DNA of 64,000 nt from Stenotrophomonas maltophilia. Lineage in GTDB: Bacteria; Pseudomonadota; Gammaproteobacteria; Xanthomonadales; Xanthomonadaceae. Position 1 is the first letter of the stretch, and every line of letters begins with the position of its first letter. The notes under the pieces are model-generated. The model worked only from the letters and a program-made list of their open reading frames with translations. It was not told the DNA's origin and made no database searches. The stretch lies in contig NZ_CP090423.1 of assembly GCF_023518235.1 (NCBI RefSeq), positions 4,419,001 to 4,483,000 of the forward strand, in the 5' to 3' direction. Below are positions 47,201-54,891 of the stretch, piece after piece. The position numbers were made by a program, and so were the translations under genes.

Positions 47201-47771
47201 GCTTGGCAACCGCGAAATCGTGGTCAAGCCGGTCGGCCTGCAGATCGCCTCGGTACCGGGCATCTACGGCGCCACCATCACCGGCGATGGCCGCGTGGTG
47301 GTGATCCTGGACGTCGCGCCGCTGGTGCGCCGTTTCCTGGCCAACCCGACGCTGCCGGTGCTGGCCAACGCGCCGCGCCAGGAGCGCCAGGTGCCGCTGG
47401 TGATGGTGGTGGACGACTCGCTGACCATGCGCAAGGTCACCGGGCGCATCCTCGAACGCCACAACTTCGAGGTCAGCGTCGCCCGCGATGGCGTGGAAGC
47501 GCTGGAACGGCTGGAAGAGCGCGTGCCCGACCTGATGCTGCTGGACATCGAGATGCCGCGCATGGATGGCTATGAGCTGGCCACCGCCATGCGCGCCGAT
47601 CCGCGCTACAAGGATGTGCCGATCGTGATGATTACCTCGCGCAGCGGCGACAAGCACCGCCAGCGCGCCTTCGAGATTGGTGTCCAGCGCTACCTGGGCA
47701 AGCCGTACCAGGAGTTGGACCTGATGCGTAACGTGTACGACCTGCTGGGGATCGCCCGTGTCCGTGAGTGA
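41211..47771 (+). CDS. chpA: Hybrid chemotaxis histidine kinase ChpA (PilL)
   Basis: 2186 aa from MSSLRDAMSH. Histidine phosphotransfer-type sites: His52 (HQVQG, Lys lost), His793 (HTLKG), His975 (HTMNG, Lys lost) and His1449 (HTLKG). Two long acidic Ala/Asp-rich linkers separate them. CheA-type dimerisation helices follow (LLDRLVNHAGEVAIYRSRLE), then HATPase with LRNSVAHGLE (Asn1779) and VADDGAGLDREA, a CheW domain, and a C-terminal receiver with Asp2068/Asp2069 and phospho-acceptor Asp2112 in LLDIEMPRMDGYE. The canonical sites at His793 and His1449 are the likely phosphate donors to PilG/PilH. It overlaps chpB by 14 bp. Confidence 0.96.
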   Translation: MSSLRDAMSHAALGWVKPELDETLRQVRNEVEYYAEDPTDASRMRICAGYLHQVQGTLRMVELYAPAMVAEELEQLANAIGGGHVSDRDEACATLMRGSVLLPDYLERLQNGHRDIPIVLMPLLNEIRAARGEEGVHDSVLLAFAPDSITATEAELDHARGSLSGRNRELLDTVGSAVKEELLRIKDALDLHLRTGGAPEQLQTQANELGAVADTLGMMGLGVARGVVVQQRDALRGVVEGRQQIDESLLLDIAGALLYVDASLDDQVAHLGAGGSGEDDPSAVENRRTVEVLAHEAIANFAAAREHFVAFIETSWNHAQLQDVPRLLGDVAGALRMLDLGTAADYLRGVQQYIEAELIGRQRVPSGRQLDTLADAMASLEYYLEALRDRRPGREDILEITRSSLEALRYWPLPERTASAPAAATLQAVEREPIDLHGSPLQPEHVDIPVQQAAPSPGAVPLPLPDFTFDPPPVVADNPLMFDAAGHSVAAAIATASTTDAESPLVFAASSAPAPEVPQWDLAPFYPDAEPLAPSSDERSPTFASFDPVSFELADAGQDATPQWTLSEAPLPVQDEVSTLVADDAVAAPAARVAAIDAAPVFDPVMAEHDAAAATDEVVFRFDADALDNADDVLSLHAMETLALEDDTGLHVPLQQVDAEAALPVDDVPLAAVADAAADGLPAPAVSVIDIDTIAPIDFSEADAQFFAELSAAAADFDPQAAAVPADAGAGAATEAGFEAGFDDDAENIDEDIREVFLEEFDDELANLGALLPAWRMQPDNTDRLRPIRRIFHTLKGSGRLVGARTLGEFAWKIESMLNRVLEGTRPASPAVLAMVDHAHAALPQLNAALRHGQRISVDLQAMQAIADRVGAGEETFYVPLPVAAAPVAPKVEAEVEGEDEISRLLEAEAIASTQPGSEADPALEAAGTPANIDSVLREILEAEVEVHQTTLLNWLRSAQHAPQPVSDALLRAVHTMNGAFAMTEVPEITAVTGGAESYIKRALAADVVPGDEGVSALDATAQAITATMEALQAEQPRIAPQPALVQRLLALAGELPEARWPMAGLEEDEGDLALDADADVDAQAAPELEPVAADASPEQTTAPVEESDLQVVELTGSDDLSRYFDAAWPSEPAEGEPSAAVDESIEIDPLQVQGSDADIAEDVLEAAPAASLVDAADLTVIDDLSPYLDASALPVDDRDVDESVAVDEVDAIGLNRRSPGDVEVADDEGHDDAAALPLDSELSSLQDEMAAPGFAEPVSLEAALEAGLHVIDEEQPLADDGQWPVLGLQASELAPGEADAFAEDADVGGAAAVGEGESADQPSPATVDEDSAADAPQDTLAPVRFFELEEAPGQPRPAADAPTAEALVPVLPSADAATIDAAVIAATAAPALDDSADALDFSVYDRELVDIFVEEGKDLLDHCDGLISELRDAPQDREALAGLQRDLHTLKGGARMAGINAIGDLGHSIESLLEAVAAGRTEIERRDVQLLERGFDRLHQMLTRTGAHRVVEPAQDLVEAFEVRTTTDIAAAAAAASAAIATGVEETASAPVAGSVPALLDAPLSAPLPVEGVVDEDPLARPQQEQVRVRADLLDRLVNHAGEVAIYRSRLEQQLGAFRGAMGELERTNARLRDQLRRLDLETEAQIVARYQREQDQADQKFDPLELDRFSTLQQLSRALNESAADLGGLQGVLDDLSRQYDSLLQQQSRVSSELQDGLMRARMVPFDGLVPRLRRVVRQSGMDTGKQVHLTLEGTHGELDRNVLDRMVAPLEHMLRNSVAHGLEAPEQRRAAGKPEEGEIAIRLHREGSEIVLEVADDGAGLDREAIRRRAIDRGLLGADAQPSEQELDNLIFASGFSTADQVSQLAGRGVGMDVVRNEVRQLGGSVDIQSVRGQGVRFTLRLPQTLAVTQAVFVQIGETTFAVPVASVSGIGRLSRERFEAADSSYRYSGEDYPLYDLGSLVGQAPARADGQDQVPLLLVRAGDLRAAVAIDQVLGNREIVVKPVGLQIASVPGIYGATITGDGRVVVILDVAPLVRRFLANPTLPVLANAPRQERQVPLVMVVDDSLTMRKVTGRILERHNFEVSVARDGVEALERLEERVPDLMLLDIEMPRMDGYELATAMRADPRYKDVPIVMITSRSGDKHRQRAFEIGVQRYLGKPYQELDLMRNVYDLLGIARVRE

Positions 47772-49104
47772 AGCCCATCCGGCTCCGGCCGTTGCCCTGC
47801 TGGCCCGCCCTGGCGCGGCGCGCGAGCGCCTGCGTGAGGCGCTGGCGCACGCCGATGTGCAGCTGGTGCTGGAAGACGATCCGAACGGCCTGGAACCGCA
47901 GGCGCTGCAGGCCGCGCATCCGCAGTTCGTGGTGATTGCCCTGGAGGCCGCCATCGAGGATGCGCTGGAGCGCCTGGAGCCGCTGCTGTCCGCGCCGGAC
48001 CTCACGCTGGTGTTCGATGAAGCCGAACTGGCCGCGCGCCGGGACGGCTGGGAAGCGCAGCGCTGGGGCCGCCATCTGGCTGCCAAGCTGCACGGCCACC
48101 AGCAGGTGCTGCCGCCCGGCGCAGAGGAAGAACCGAGCCTGCAGCTGGAACCGGGTCACCCGGCGCCTGCACCGGCACCGCGCGAGGAAGCCCTGCAGCC
48201 GCACCTGGACCAGGCCGCAACCTGGGCCGACGAGGTGCCCGCGGACGGCCTGTACTCGCCACCGGCGCAGCTGCGCGAGCCGATCGCGCTGGAGCAGGCG
48301 TTGTCCGCACTGCAGCCGGTGCTGCCCGAACTGCCTGAAGCACCGCCGCTGCCTGTGCCGCCGGAGGTCACGCCCGCGCTCCCGGTGGCGCCGCCGATTT
48401 CCTTCGACCACACCGCGTGGTCGCTGGTCGAGGACACCTCGGGCGACCACGCATCTGCCGACGGCTCGCGCGACACGGCGGCTGAACAAGCATCGCCCGC
48501 ATTCGATACCGATCACCTGAGCCTGGTCGATCTGGACGCGGCGGCGCCGGTGGGCGCCCGCGCTGCATCGTTGCTGGTGCTGGCCGGCATCGGTGGCCCC
48601 GACGCGCTGCGTCGCCTGCTCGGCGCGCTGCCGGCCACGCTCAGCGTGCCGGTGCTGGTGCATATGCGCCTTGATGGGGGCCGTTACGGCAACCTGGTCA
48701 AGCAGATGGCGCGGGTGTCGCCGCTGCCGGTGCAGCTGGCAGAAGCCGGCCAGCGCGCCGTGCCCGGCGAAGTGCACGTTCTGGCCGATGACATCGGCGT
48801 ACACGTAGCCAGTGATGGCCTGCATTTCCGGACCGATGCCGACGGCATCGCGATCGCGGCGCTGCCGGCCGAGCACACCGCGCTGGTGCTGCTCAGCGGT
48901 GCCGACCTGGGCCATGTCGGCCCGGCGCTGGATCTGGCCGCTGCCGGTGCGTGGGTGGCCGGGCAGGTTGGCGAAGGCTGCTATGACCCGGCTGCAGCCA
49001 CGGCCGTGGTTGCCGCCGGCGGTGTGCCCGGCGAGCCACAGGCGCTGGCGCAGGCGATTGCTGCGCGCTGGGGCGGGGAAGACGACAACGGAGAAGCACC
49101 GTGA
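47758..49104 (+). CDS. chpB: ChpB/CheB-like protein with missing catalytic serine
   Basis: 448 aa. The N-terminus resembles a receiver without its acidic pocket (AVALLARPGAARERLREALA). A long Pro/Glu-rich linker follows, then a CheB-like C-terminal domain from about residue 270. Aligned on the CheB motif GASTGG, the sequence reads LAGIGG, so the nucleophile Ser is Gly277. His302 (LVHMRLDGG) and Asp383 (SGADLGHVG), equivalent to the other triad members, remain. The protein is therefore unlikely to be an active methylesterase, which fits with the missing methyltransferase gene pilK. Position, overlap with chpA and chpC, and fold support the ChpB name. Confidence 0.85.
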   Translation: MSVSEAHPAPAVALLARPGAARERLREALAHADVQLVLEDDPNGLEPQALQAAHPQFVVIALEAAIEDALERLEPLLSAPDLTLVFDEAELAARRDGWEAQRWGRHLAAKLHGHQQVLPPGAEEEPSLQLEPGHPAPAPAPREEALQPHLDQAATWADEVPADGLYSPPAQLREPIALEQALSALQPVLPELPEAPPLPVPPEVTPALPVAPPISFDHTAWSLVEDTSGDHASADGSRDTAAEQASPAFDTDHLSLVDLDAAAPVGARAASLLVLAGIGGPDALRRLLGALPATLSVPVLVHMRLDGGRYGNLVKQMARVSPLPVQLAEAGQRAVPGEVHVLADDIGVHVASDGLHFRTDADGIAIAALPAEHTALVLLSGADLGHVGPALDLAAAGAWVAGQVGEGCYDPAAATAVVAAGGVPGEPQALAQAIAARWGGEDDNGEAP

Positions 49105-49565
49105 GCTATGCCAGCAATGATGAAATCCGCGGCGTCCTGATCCAGGCCGGCAATGAGCGCGTGTTGCTGCCCAATGCTACGGTGGCGGAAATGATGTCGC
49201 GCGTGCCGGTGCAGCCAGTGGCCGATGCGCCGCGCTGGCTGGTTGGCGAGATCGGCTGGCATGGCTGGCAGGTGCCACTGGTGTCGTTCGCGCGCCTGTC
49301 CGGGCTGGGCGAGGAGGCGGTGGCCGGTCATAACAAGGTGGTGGTGCTCAAGGCCCTGAGCGGCAACGTCCAGCGCCCGTACTACGCACTGCTGACGCAG
49401 AATTTTCCGCAGCTGATCTCGGTGCCGCGCGACGGCCTGCTGGCCGACGCCTCCGAGGAGACCCTGCCGCAGATCGTGCATATGCGCGTGCTGCTGGGCG
49501 AGCAGAGTGCGCTGCTGCCGAACCTGGATGCGCTGGAAGCGGCGCTGGATTCGCTGGCCGCCTGA
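49101..49565 (+). CDS. chpC: CheW-like adaptor ChpC
   Basis: 154 aa CheW-type domain (IRGVLIQAGNERVLLPNATV, EIGWHGWQVPLVSFARLSGL). Last gene of the operon; its start overlaps the chpB stop (GTGA). In Pseudomonas ChpC is an accessory adaptor that couples ChpA to another receptor. Confidence 0.9.
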   Translation: MSYASNDEIRGVLIQAGNERVLLPNATVAEMMSRVPVQPVADAPRWLVGEIGWHGWQVPLVSFARLSGLGEEAVAGHNKVVVLKALSGNVQRPYYALLTQNFPQLISVPRDGLLADASEETLPQIVHMRVLLGEQSALLPNLDALEAALDSLAA

Positions 49566-49619
49566 TCGGGAACCCGCCTGGCATGGCCCGGCGCTACCGG
49601 AGGCGTTCCGGATTCCCGG

Positions 49620-49680
49620 GAGTGCCGGCCGCTGGCCGGCAACCTCATGATCCCGTGGATGCCGGCCAGCGGCCGGCACC
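49620..49680. repeat. Facing SMAG dimer between chpC and rsmE
   Basis: GAGTGCCGGCCGCTGGCCGG (49620-49639), GCAACC-like side, then the inverted copy GCCGGCCAGCGGCCGGCACC to 49680. GTAG has decayed to GGAG/CACC. Confidence 0.7.
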
Positions 49681-49694
49681 ACCACGAATCGGTG

Positions 49695-50432
49695 TTACCC
49701 CAGATCCCCCAGCGTTGCCTGCAGCGCCGCGATCGCGGCCAAGCCTGCGGTTTCCGTGCGCAGGATGCGCGGGCCCAGCTGCAGCCCCTGGAACCCCGCC
49801 GCCGCCAGCTGGTCACGGTCGCGCGGTGACCAGCCGCCCTCCGGGCCAATCGCAATCACGATGCCACCGGCCGGCGCCGCATCCAGCGTCGACAGGCGAT
49901 GCGCGCCCTGCGGGTCCAGGGTCAGCCGCAGGGTCTGGGCCGGCAGCGCTGTCGCCGCCTGCGCCAGCGACAGCGGCGAACCGACCTGCGGGATGCGTGC
50001 GCGCCCGGACTGGCCACAGGCCGAGGTCACCACGTTGTTCCAGTGCGCAACCCGCTTCTCTGCGCGGGCGGCGTCGAGCTTCACCTCGGTGCGTTCGGCA
50101 TTGACCGGAATGATCGCTGCCACACCCAGTTCGGTCGCCTTCTGCAGGATCAGGTCCATCTTCTCGCCACGGGCGATGCCCTGCAGCAGGGTGATCGCCA
50201 GCGGCGATTCGTTGTCCACCGCCTGCACCGCGTCGATGCGCGCCTGCACCTCGCGCTTGCCGGCCACGGTCAGCGTCGCGCTGTAGTCGTGGCCGTCACC
50301 GTTGAACAGCACGCAGCTGTCACCTTCGCGCAGGCGCATCACGCGGACCAGGTGGTTGGCGGCTTCTTCGGGCAGGGTCACGGTCTGTCCGCTGTGCAGC
50401 GGCAGGTCGATGGGGCAGCGGGTCACGCGCAT
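49695..50432 (-). CDS. rsmE: 16S rRNA (uracil1498-N3)-methyltransferase RsmE
   Basis: 245 aa SPOUT methyltransferase. N-terminal PUA-like part (NHLVRVMRLREGDSCVLFNG), then the knot domain: LLQGIARGEKMDLILQKATE, NAERTEVKLDAARAEKRVAH, SACGQSGRARIP and IAIGPEGGWSPRDRDQLAAA, the SAM-binding trefoil motif. It starts inside the end of bioA on the same strand (10-bp overlap), so the two are co-translated. Confidence 0.96.
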   Translation of the reverse strand: MRVTRCPIDLPLHSGQTVTLPEEAANHLVRVMRLREGDSCVLFNGDGHDYSATLTVAGKREVQARIDAVQAVDNESPLAITLLQGIARGEKMDLILQKATELGVAAIIPVNAERTEVKLDAARAEKRVAHWNNVVTSACGQSGRARIPQVGSPLSLAQAATALPAQTLRLTLDPQGAHRLSTLDAAPAGGIVIAIGPEGGWSPRDRDQLAAAGFQGLQLGPRILRTETAGLAAIAALQATLGDLG

Positions 50433-51814
50433 GCAATGGCCTCGTCAATGGCGGCCAGCGTGGTATGTGCCAGCAGCTCCAGTTGTTGATCATCCACACA
50501 GTAGGGTGGCATCCAGTACAGCACGTCGCCCAGCGGGCGCAGCACCACGCCGCGCTTCAACGCGGCCTTGTAGGCGTGCAGGCCCAGCCGCAGTGCCGGG
50601 TCGAACGGCGTGCGCCTGTTGCCGTCGCGCGACAGCTCGAAGGCCACCACCATCCCGGCCTGGCGCACGTCGGCCACGTGCGGGTGGTCGTTGAACGGTG
50701 CGGCCAGCGTGCCCATCACCGAAGCGATGCCACGGTTGCGGGCGATCACATCGTCGTCGCGGAAGATGTCCAGCGTCGCCAGCGCAGCGGCGCAGGCCAG
50801 CGGGTTGCCGGTGTAGCTGTGCGAATGCAGGAAGGCGCGCTCGCGTGAATCGTCAAGGAAGGCGTCGTACAGCGCCTGCGTGGCCAGCACCGCGGCCAGC
50901 GGCAGGAAGCCGCCGGTCAGGCCCTTGGACAGGCACATCAGGTCCGGCATCACCCCGGCCTGCTCGCAGGCGAACAGGGTGCCGGTGCGGCCGAACCCGG
51001 TGGCGATCTCGTCGGCGATCATGAACGCGCCATGTGCATCGCACAGCTCGCGCACCCGCTGCAGGTACACCGGGTCGTGCATGCGCATGCCACCGGCGCA
51101 TTGCAGGCGCGGCTCCAGGATCACCGCGCAGATCTCACCCGGATGCTGGTCGAACAGCGTGGCCAGACCATCGGCGGCCTGCCGCGCACGGTCGGCGGCA
51201 CTCTGGCCCGGCTCGGCCAGGTAAGCGTCGGGTGAGGGGGCGAACAGGCCCTCGGCCAGCAGCGGGGCATACACGCGCCGATACAGCGGGATGTCGGCCA
51301 TCGCCAGCGCGCCGAGGGTCTCGCCGTGGTAGCCGTTCTCCAGCGCGACGAAGCGGGTGCGCCGTGACTCGCCACGGTTCTGGAAATACTGGAAGGCCAT
51401 CTTCAATGCCACTTCCACGCCGGCCGAACCGTTGTCGGCGTAGAACACCTTGGCCAGCGGCGCGCGGCCGGGCTGGCGCGGCGCCAGCGCCAGCAGGCGC
51501 TCGGCCAGGGTGATCGCCGGCTCGTGGCCGAAGCCGGCCAGCATCACCTGTTCCAGCTGCCCGGCCTGGGCGGCGATGGCGCCGCCGATGCGCGGTTCAG
51601 CGTGGCCGAACAGATTGGTCCACCAGCTGCTGACCGCGTCCAGGTAGCGGTTGCCATCGTGATCGATCAGCCATGCGCCTTCGCCACGGGCGATCGGCAC
51701 CAGCGGCAGGGTGTGCGGGTGCTCGCGCATCTGCGTACACGGGTGCCACAGCACCTGCAGGTCGCGTTGCCGCCAGTGCTGGGCCAGCGGGGAGGGGGTT
51801 GGGTCTGCTAGCAT
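50423..51814 (-). CDS. bioA: Adenosylmethionine-8-amino-7-oxononanoate aminotransferase BioA
   Basis: 463 aa. A PLP fold-type I aminotransferase: LWHPCTQMREHPHTLPLVPI, WTNLFGHAEPRIGGAI, FYADNGSAGVEVALKMAFQY, NGYHGETLGALAMAD, and the PLP Lys in LMCLSKGLTGGFLPLA. It makes diaminopelargonate for biotin synthesis. It is separated from the other bio genes. The start MLADPTPSPLAQHWRQ at 51814 fits the family; an upstream ATG would add 11 residues. Confidence 0.95.
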   Translation of the reverse strand: MLADPTPSPLAQHWRQRDLQVLWHPCTQMREHPHTLPLVPIARGEGAWLIDHDGNRYLDAVSSWWTNLFGHAEPRIGGAIAAQAGQLEQVMLAGFGHEPAITLAERLLALAPRQPGRAPLAKVFYADNGSAGVEVALKMAFQYFQNRGESRRTRFVALENGYHGETLGALAMADIPLYRRVYAPLLAEGLFAPSPDAYLAEPGQSAADRARQAADGLATLFDQHPGEICAVILEPRLQCAGGMRMHDPVYLQRVRELCDAHGAFMIADEIATGFGRTGTLFACEQAGVMPDLMCLSKGLTGGFLPLAAVLATQALYDAFLDDSRERAFLHSHSYTGNPLACAAALATLDIFRDDDVIARNRGIASVMGTLAAPFNDHPHVADVRQAGMVVAFELSRDGNRRTPFDPALRLGLHAYKAALKRGVVLRPLGDVLYWMPPYCVDDQQLELLAHTTLAAIDEAIACA

Positions 51815-51891
51815 TTCGGGCTCATGAACATGTTGCTGCCTGCACATTCTATCGGCCCCGGCGCGTGCGCCGGCCGCCGCGGAGTTTCCGC

Positions 51892-52455
51892 ATGAACGAT
51901 GACCGTGGCGGCCGTCGCTTGCCGATCATCCATCGGATCACCGACGAGGAGAACGGCCCCTTCCAGCGCCAGCACCTGGACCTGGAGTTCTCCAATGGCG
52001 AACGCCGGCGCTTCGAGCGCCTGGTCAGCCGCGGCCATGGTGCGGTGGTGGTGGTGCCGATGCTCGACGACCAGACCGTGCTGCTGGTGCGTGAATACGC
52101 AGCGGGCATGCACCGCTACGAGCTGGGCCTGGTCAAGGGCCGGATCGACGCCGGCGAGAGCCCCGAGCAGGCCGCCGATCGCGAACTGAAGGAAGAGGCC
52201 GGTTATGGTGCGCGTCGGGTCGACGTGCTGCGCGCGATGACCCTGGCCCCGACCTACATGAGCCACCAGTCGTGGCTGGTGGTGGCCCGCGACCTGTATC
52301 CGGAGAAGCTGGCCGGCGACGAGCCGGAGGAACTGGAAGTGGTGCCGTGGAAGCTGGCCGAGCTGGACCAGCTGATGCTGCGCGAGGACTTCTCCGAGGG
52401 ACGCTCGCTGGCGGCGCTGTTCATCGCCCGGCAGTGGCTGCAGGGAAGCCGATGA
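51892..52455 (+). CDS. nudE: ADP compounds hydrolase NudE
   Basis: 187 aa Nudix hydrolase. The Nudix box reads GRIDAGESPEQAADRELKEE followed by AGYG. The preceding VREYAAGMHRYELGLVKG and following APTYMSHQSWLVVARDLYPE match NudE, which hydrolyses ADP-ribose and related dinucleotides. Divergent from bioA. Its stop overlaps the cysQ start (ATGA). Confidence 0.92.
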   Translation: MNDDRGGRRLPIIHRITDEENGPFQRQHLDLEFSNGERRRFERLVSRGHGAVVVVPMLDDQTVLLVREYAAGMHRYELGLVKGRIDAGESPEQAADRELKEEAGYGARRVDVLRAMTLAPTYMSHQSWLVVARDLYPEKLAGDEPEELEVVPWKLAELDQLMLREDFSEGRSLAALFIARQWLQGSR

Positions 52456-53255
52456 TCAAGCTGACCACGGACCTGCGCGAGACCGCCATCGCCATCGCCC
52501 AGCAGGCCGGGCAGGCCATCATGCAGGTGTATGCCGATGGTTTCGAGGTGCAGGTCAAGGCCGACGACAGCCCGGTCACCGCCGCCGACCTGGCCGCCAA
52601 CCAGGTCATCGAGCAGGGTCTGCGCCAGTTGACCCCGGACCTGCCGATCCTGTCCGAGGAGTCGCTGCAGGTGGGCTGGGAGCAGCGCCGCCACTGGGGC
52701 GCGTACTGGCTGGTCGACCCGCTCGACGGCACCCGCGAGTTCGTCAAGCGCAACGGCGAATTCAGCGTCAACATCGCCCTGATCTACCAAGGCGCACCGG
52801 CGTTCGGCGTGGTGCTGGCGCCGGTCACCGGCATCGTCTGGCACGCCATGCGCGGCGAGCTGGCCTATCGCCGCCAGGGCCTGCACGACACCGTGCTGCG
52901 CACCCGCACACCGGCCACCGCTCCGCTGCGGGTTGCCGCCAGCCGCTCGCACCGCTCGCCGCAGACCGAGGCGCTGCTGGCGCGCATGGGGCGCATCGAA
53001 ACCATCGCCCAGGGCTCGTCGCTGAAGTTCTGCCGGATCGCCGAAGGCGGCCTGGACGTCTATCCGCGGCTGGGCCCGACCTCCGAATGGGATACCGCCG
53101 CCGGCCAGTGCGTGCTGCACGCCGCCGGTGGCGCGGTACTGTCGGCGGCAACCGGCAAGCCGTTCCGCTACAACCGCCGCGAAACCCTGTTGAACGGCGA
53201 TTTCATTGCCCTTGGTGATACCAGCCTGCCATGGCGCGACTGGTTGTCCGATTGA
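52452..53255 (+). CDS. cysQ: 3'(2'),5'-bisphosphate nucleotidase CysQ
   Basis: 267 aa, inositol monophosphatase superfamily. Metal-binding motifs: PILSEE, DPLDGTREFVKRNGEFSVN, and GPTSEWDTAAGQCVL near the end. It removes the 3'-phosphate from PAP, a by-product of sulfate assimilation. Translationally coupled to nudE; mazG follows 13 bp on. Confidence 0.95.
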   Translation: MIKLTTDLRETAIAIAQQAGQAIMQVYADGFEVQVKADDSPVTAADLAANQVIEQGLRQLTPDLPILSEESLQVGWEQRRHWGAYWLVDPLDGTREFVKRNGEFSVNIALIYQGAPAFGVVLAPVTGIVWHAMRGELAYRRQGLHDTVLRTRTPATAPLRVAASRSHRSPQTEALLARMGRIETIAQGSSLKFCRIAEGGLDVYPRLGPTSEWDTAAGQCVLHAAGGAVLSAATGKPFRYNRRETLLNGDFIALGDTSLPWRDWLSD

Positions 53256-53268
53256 CCCTGGAGGCCGC

Positions 53269-54105
53269 ATGAGCGCGCACGACACCCCCACCCCCGGCAG
53301 CGCTGCCCAGGAACTGGAACGCCTGCTGGCGATCATGGCGCGCCTGCGTGATCCACAGGGTGGCTGCCCGTGGGACCTGGAACAGAACTTCGCGACCATC
53401 GCTCCGTACACCATCGAGGAAGCCTACGAGGTGGCCGATGCGATCGACCGTGGCGACCTTGACGATCTCTGCGACGAACTGGGCGACCTGCTGCTGCAGG
53501 TGGTGTTCCATGCGCGCATGGCCGAAGAGCAGGGCGCCTTCGCCTTCGCCGAGGTCGCGCGCGCGATCAGCGACAAGATGCAGCGCCGCCACCCGCACGT
53601 GTTCGCCGATGTCAGCGTCGACGACGCCGACGGGGTGATGCGCAACTGGGAGGCGATCAAGCGTGCCGAGCGTGCGGCCAAGGGCGAGCAGGACCCCTCC
53701 GCGCTGGCCGGCATCTCGCGCGGCCTGCCGGAATGGCAGCGGGCGGTGAAGCTGCAGTCGCGCGCGGCCAAGGTCGGCTTCGACTGGCCCGGTCCGCTGC
53801 CGGTGCTGGACAAGGCCGCCGAGGAGCTGCAGGAACTGCGCGAGGAATTCGAACGCGGCGACATTGCCGGCAACAAGGCACGGTTGCAGGAAGAGCTGGG
53901 TGATCTGCTGTTCGTCTGTGCCAACCTGGCCCGGCATGCCGACCTCGATCTGGGCGCCGCGCTGCGCGGGGCCAACCACAAGTTCGAGCGCCGCTTCCGG
54001 GCGATGGAAGCGCAGGCGGCAGTGCAGGGCGGAACGTTGGCCGCACTGGATCTGGATGCACAGGAAGCGCTGTGGCAGCACGCCAAGGCAGCGGAAAAGG
54101 CGTGA
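53269..54105 (+). CDS. mazG: Nucleoside triphosphate pyrophosphohydrolase MazG
   Basis: 278 aa with two all-alpha MazG domains. Each has the EExxE...ExxD motif: [20 protein letters not shown] with [11 protein letters not shown], and [20 protein letters not shown] with [19 protein letters not shown] is the family start signature. It hydrolyses NTPs to NMP and PPi, limiting misincorporation and, in E. coli, (p)ppGpp levels. Ends overlapping ynfA (GTGA). Confidence 0.95.
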   Translation: MSAHDTPTPGSAAQELERLLAIMARLRDPQGGCPWDLEQNFATIAPYTIEEAYEVADAIDRGDLDDLCDELGDLLLQVVFHARMAEEQGAFAFAEVARAISDKMQRRHPHVFADVSVDDADGVMRNWEAIKRAERAAKGEQDPSALAGISRGLPEWQRAVKLQSRAAKVGFDWPGPLPVLDKAAEELQELREEFERGDIAGNKARLQEELGDLLFVCANLARHADLDLGAALRGANHKFERRFRAMEAQAAVQGGTLAALDLDAQEALWQHAKAAEKA

Positions 54106-54431
54106 AGACGCTCGGCCTGTTCCTGCTGACCGCGCTGGCCGAGATCGTCGGCTGCTATCTGCCGTGGCTGTGGCTGCGCAAGGGCGGGAGCGCCTGGCTG
54201 CTGCTGCCGGCGGCGGCCAGCCTGGCCCTGTTCGCCTGGCTGCTGACGCTGCACCCGACCGCCAGTGGCCGCGTGTATGCCGCCTACGGTGGCGTGTACA
54301 TCGGCACCGCGCTGTTCTGGTTGTGGCTGGTCGATGGCATCCGCCCCAGCCGCTGGGACCTGGTCGGCGCCGCGCTGTGCCTGGCCGGCATGGCGGTGAT
54401 CATGTTCGGCCCGCGCGCCGCCGCACCGTAG
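54102..54431 (+). CDS. YnfA/UPF0060 family small membrane protein
   Basis: 109 aa with a GTG start overlapping the mazG stop; this start gives the standard family length. Four membrane helices: [58 protein letters not shown] and [17 protein letters not shown]. Related to SMR-type efflux proteins; actual substrates are uncertain. Confidence 0.93.
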   Translation: MKTLGLFLLTALAEIVGCYLPWLWLRKGGSAWLLLPAAASLALFAWLLTLHPTASGRVYAAYGGVYIGTALFWLWLVDGIRPSRWDLVGAALCLAGMAVIMFGPRAAAP

Positions 54432-54523
54432 CGTAGGGCGTGCTCGACGGTTCCATGTACACCGGCAGCGTAGGGGCCGCGAAAGGCGCATCATGGGCCT
54501 GACCATGGCCCCGGAGCATGCCG

Positions 54524-54826
54524 ATGTCGCGCTTCGCCAGCTTCCGCGAGTTCTATCCGTTCTATCTCAGTGAACACCGCCATCCGGTCTCGCGCCGGTT
54601 GCATTTCATCGGCAGCTGCATGGTGCTGCTGCTGGTGGCCGCCGCCGTCCTGCGCGGTCAGCCGATGCTGCTGCTGCTCGCCCTGCTGTGCGGCTACGGC
54701 TTTGCCTGGGTCGGCCATTTCTTTTTCGAGAAGAACCGCCCGGCCACCTTCCGGCACCCGCTGTACTCATTCATCGGTGACTGGGTGATGTTCGCCGACA
54801 TCCTGCGCGGCCGGGTGCGCTGGTAG
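54524..54826 (+). CDS. Mpo1-like / DUF962 membrane protein
   Basis: 100 aa from MSRFASFREFYPFYLSEHRH; an ATG at 54518 is also possible, but the GGAG spacing favours 54524. Conserved histidines in LSEHRHPVSRRLHFIG and WVGHFFFEKNRPATFRHPLY match the YGL010w/Mpo1 family, iron(II) dioxygenases of 2-hydroxy fatty acids in yeast. Two or three membrane helices between. Bacterial role unproven. Confidence 0.9.
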   Translation: MSRFASFREFYPFYLSEHRHPVSRRLHFIGSCMVLLLVAAAVLRGQPMLLLLALLCGYGFAWVGHFFFEKNRPATFRHPLYSFIGDWVMFADILRGRVRW

Positions 54827-54891
54827 CGCTGTGTGCACGCCGCATTCACGCGCTATGCTGGGGCCCGGACGTCATAGATAAGGAAAGCGCG

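Noticed and set aside
41094..48086. A 2330-codon open frame antisense to chpA, longer than chpA itself
   Set aside because: High GC and the regular codon pattern of chpA leave the opposite strand free of stops. The translation is low-complexity (Gln/Arg/His/Val-rich), without domains or a ribosome site, while the plus strand encodes clear CheA, CheW and receiver domains.
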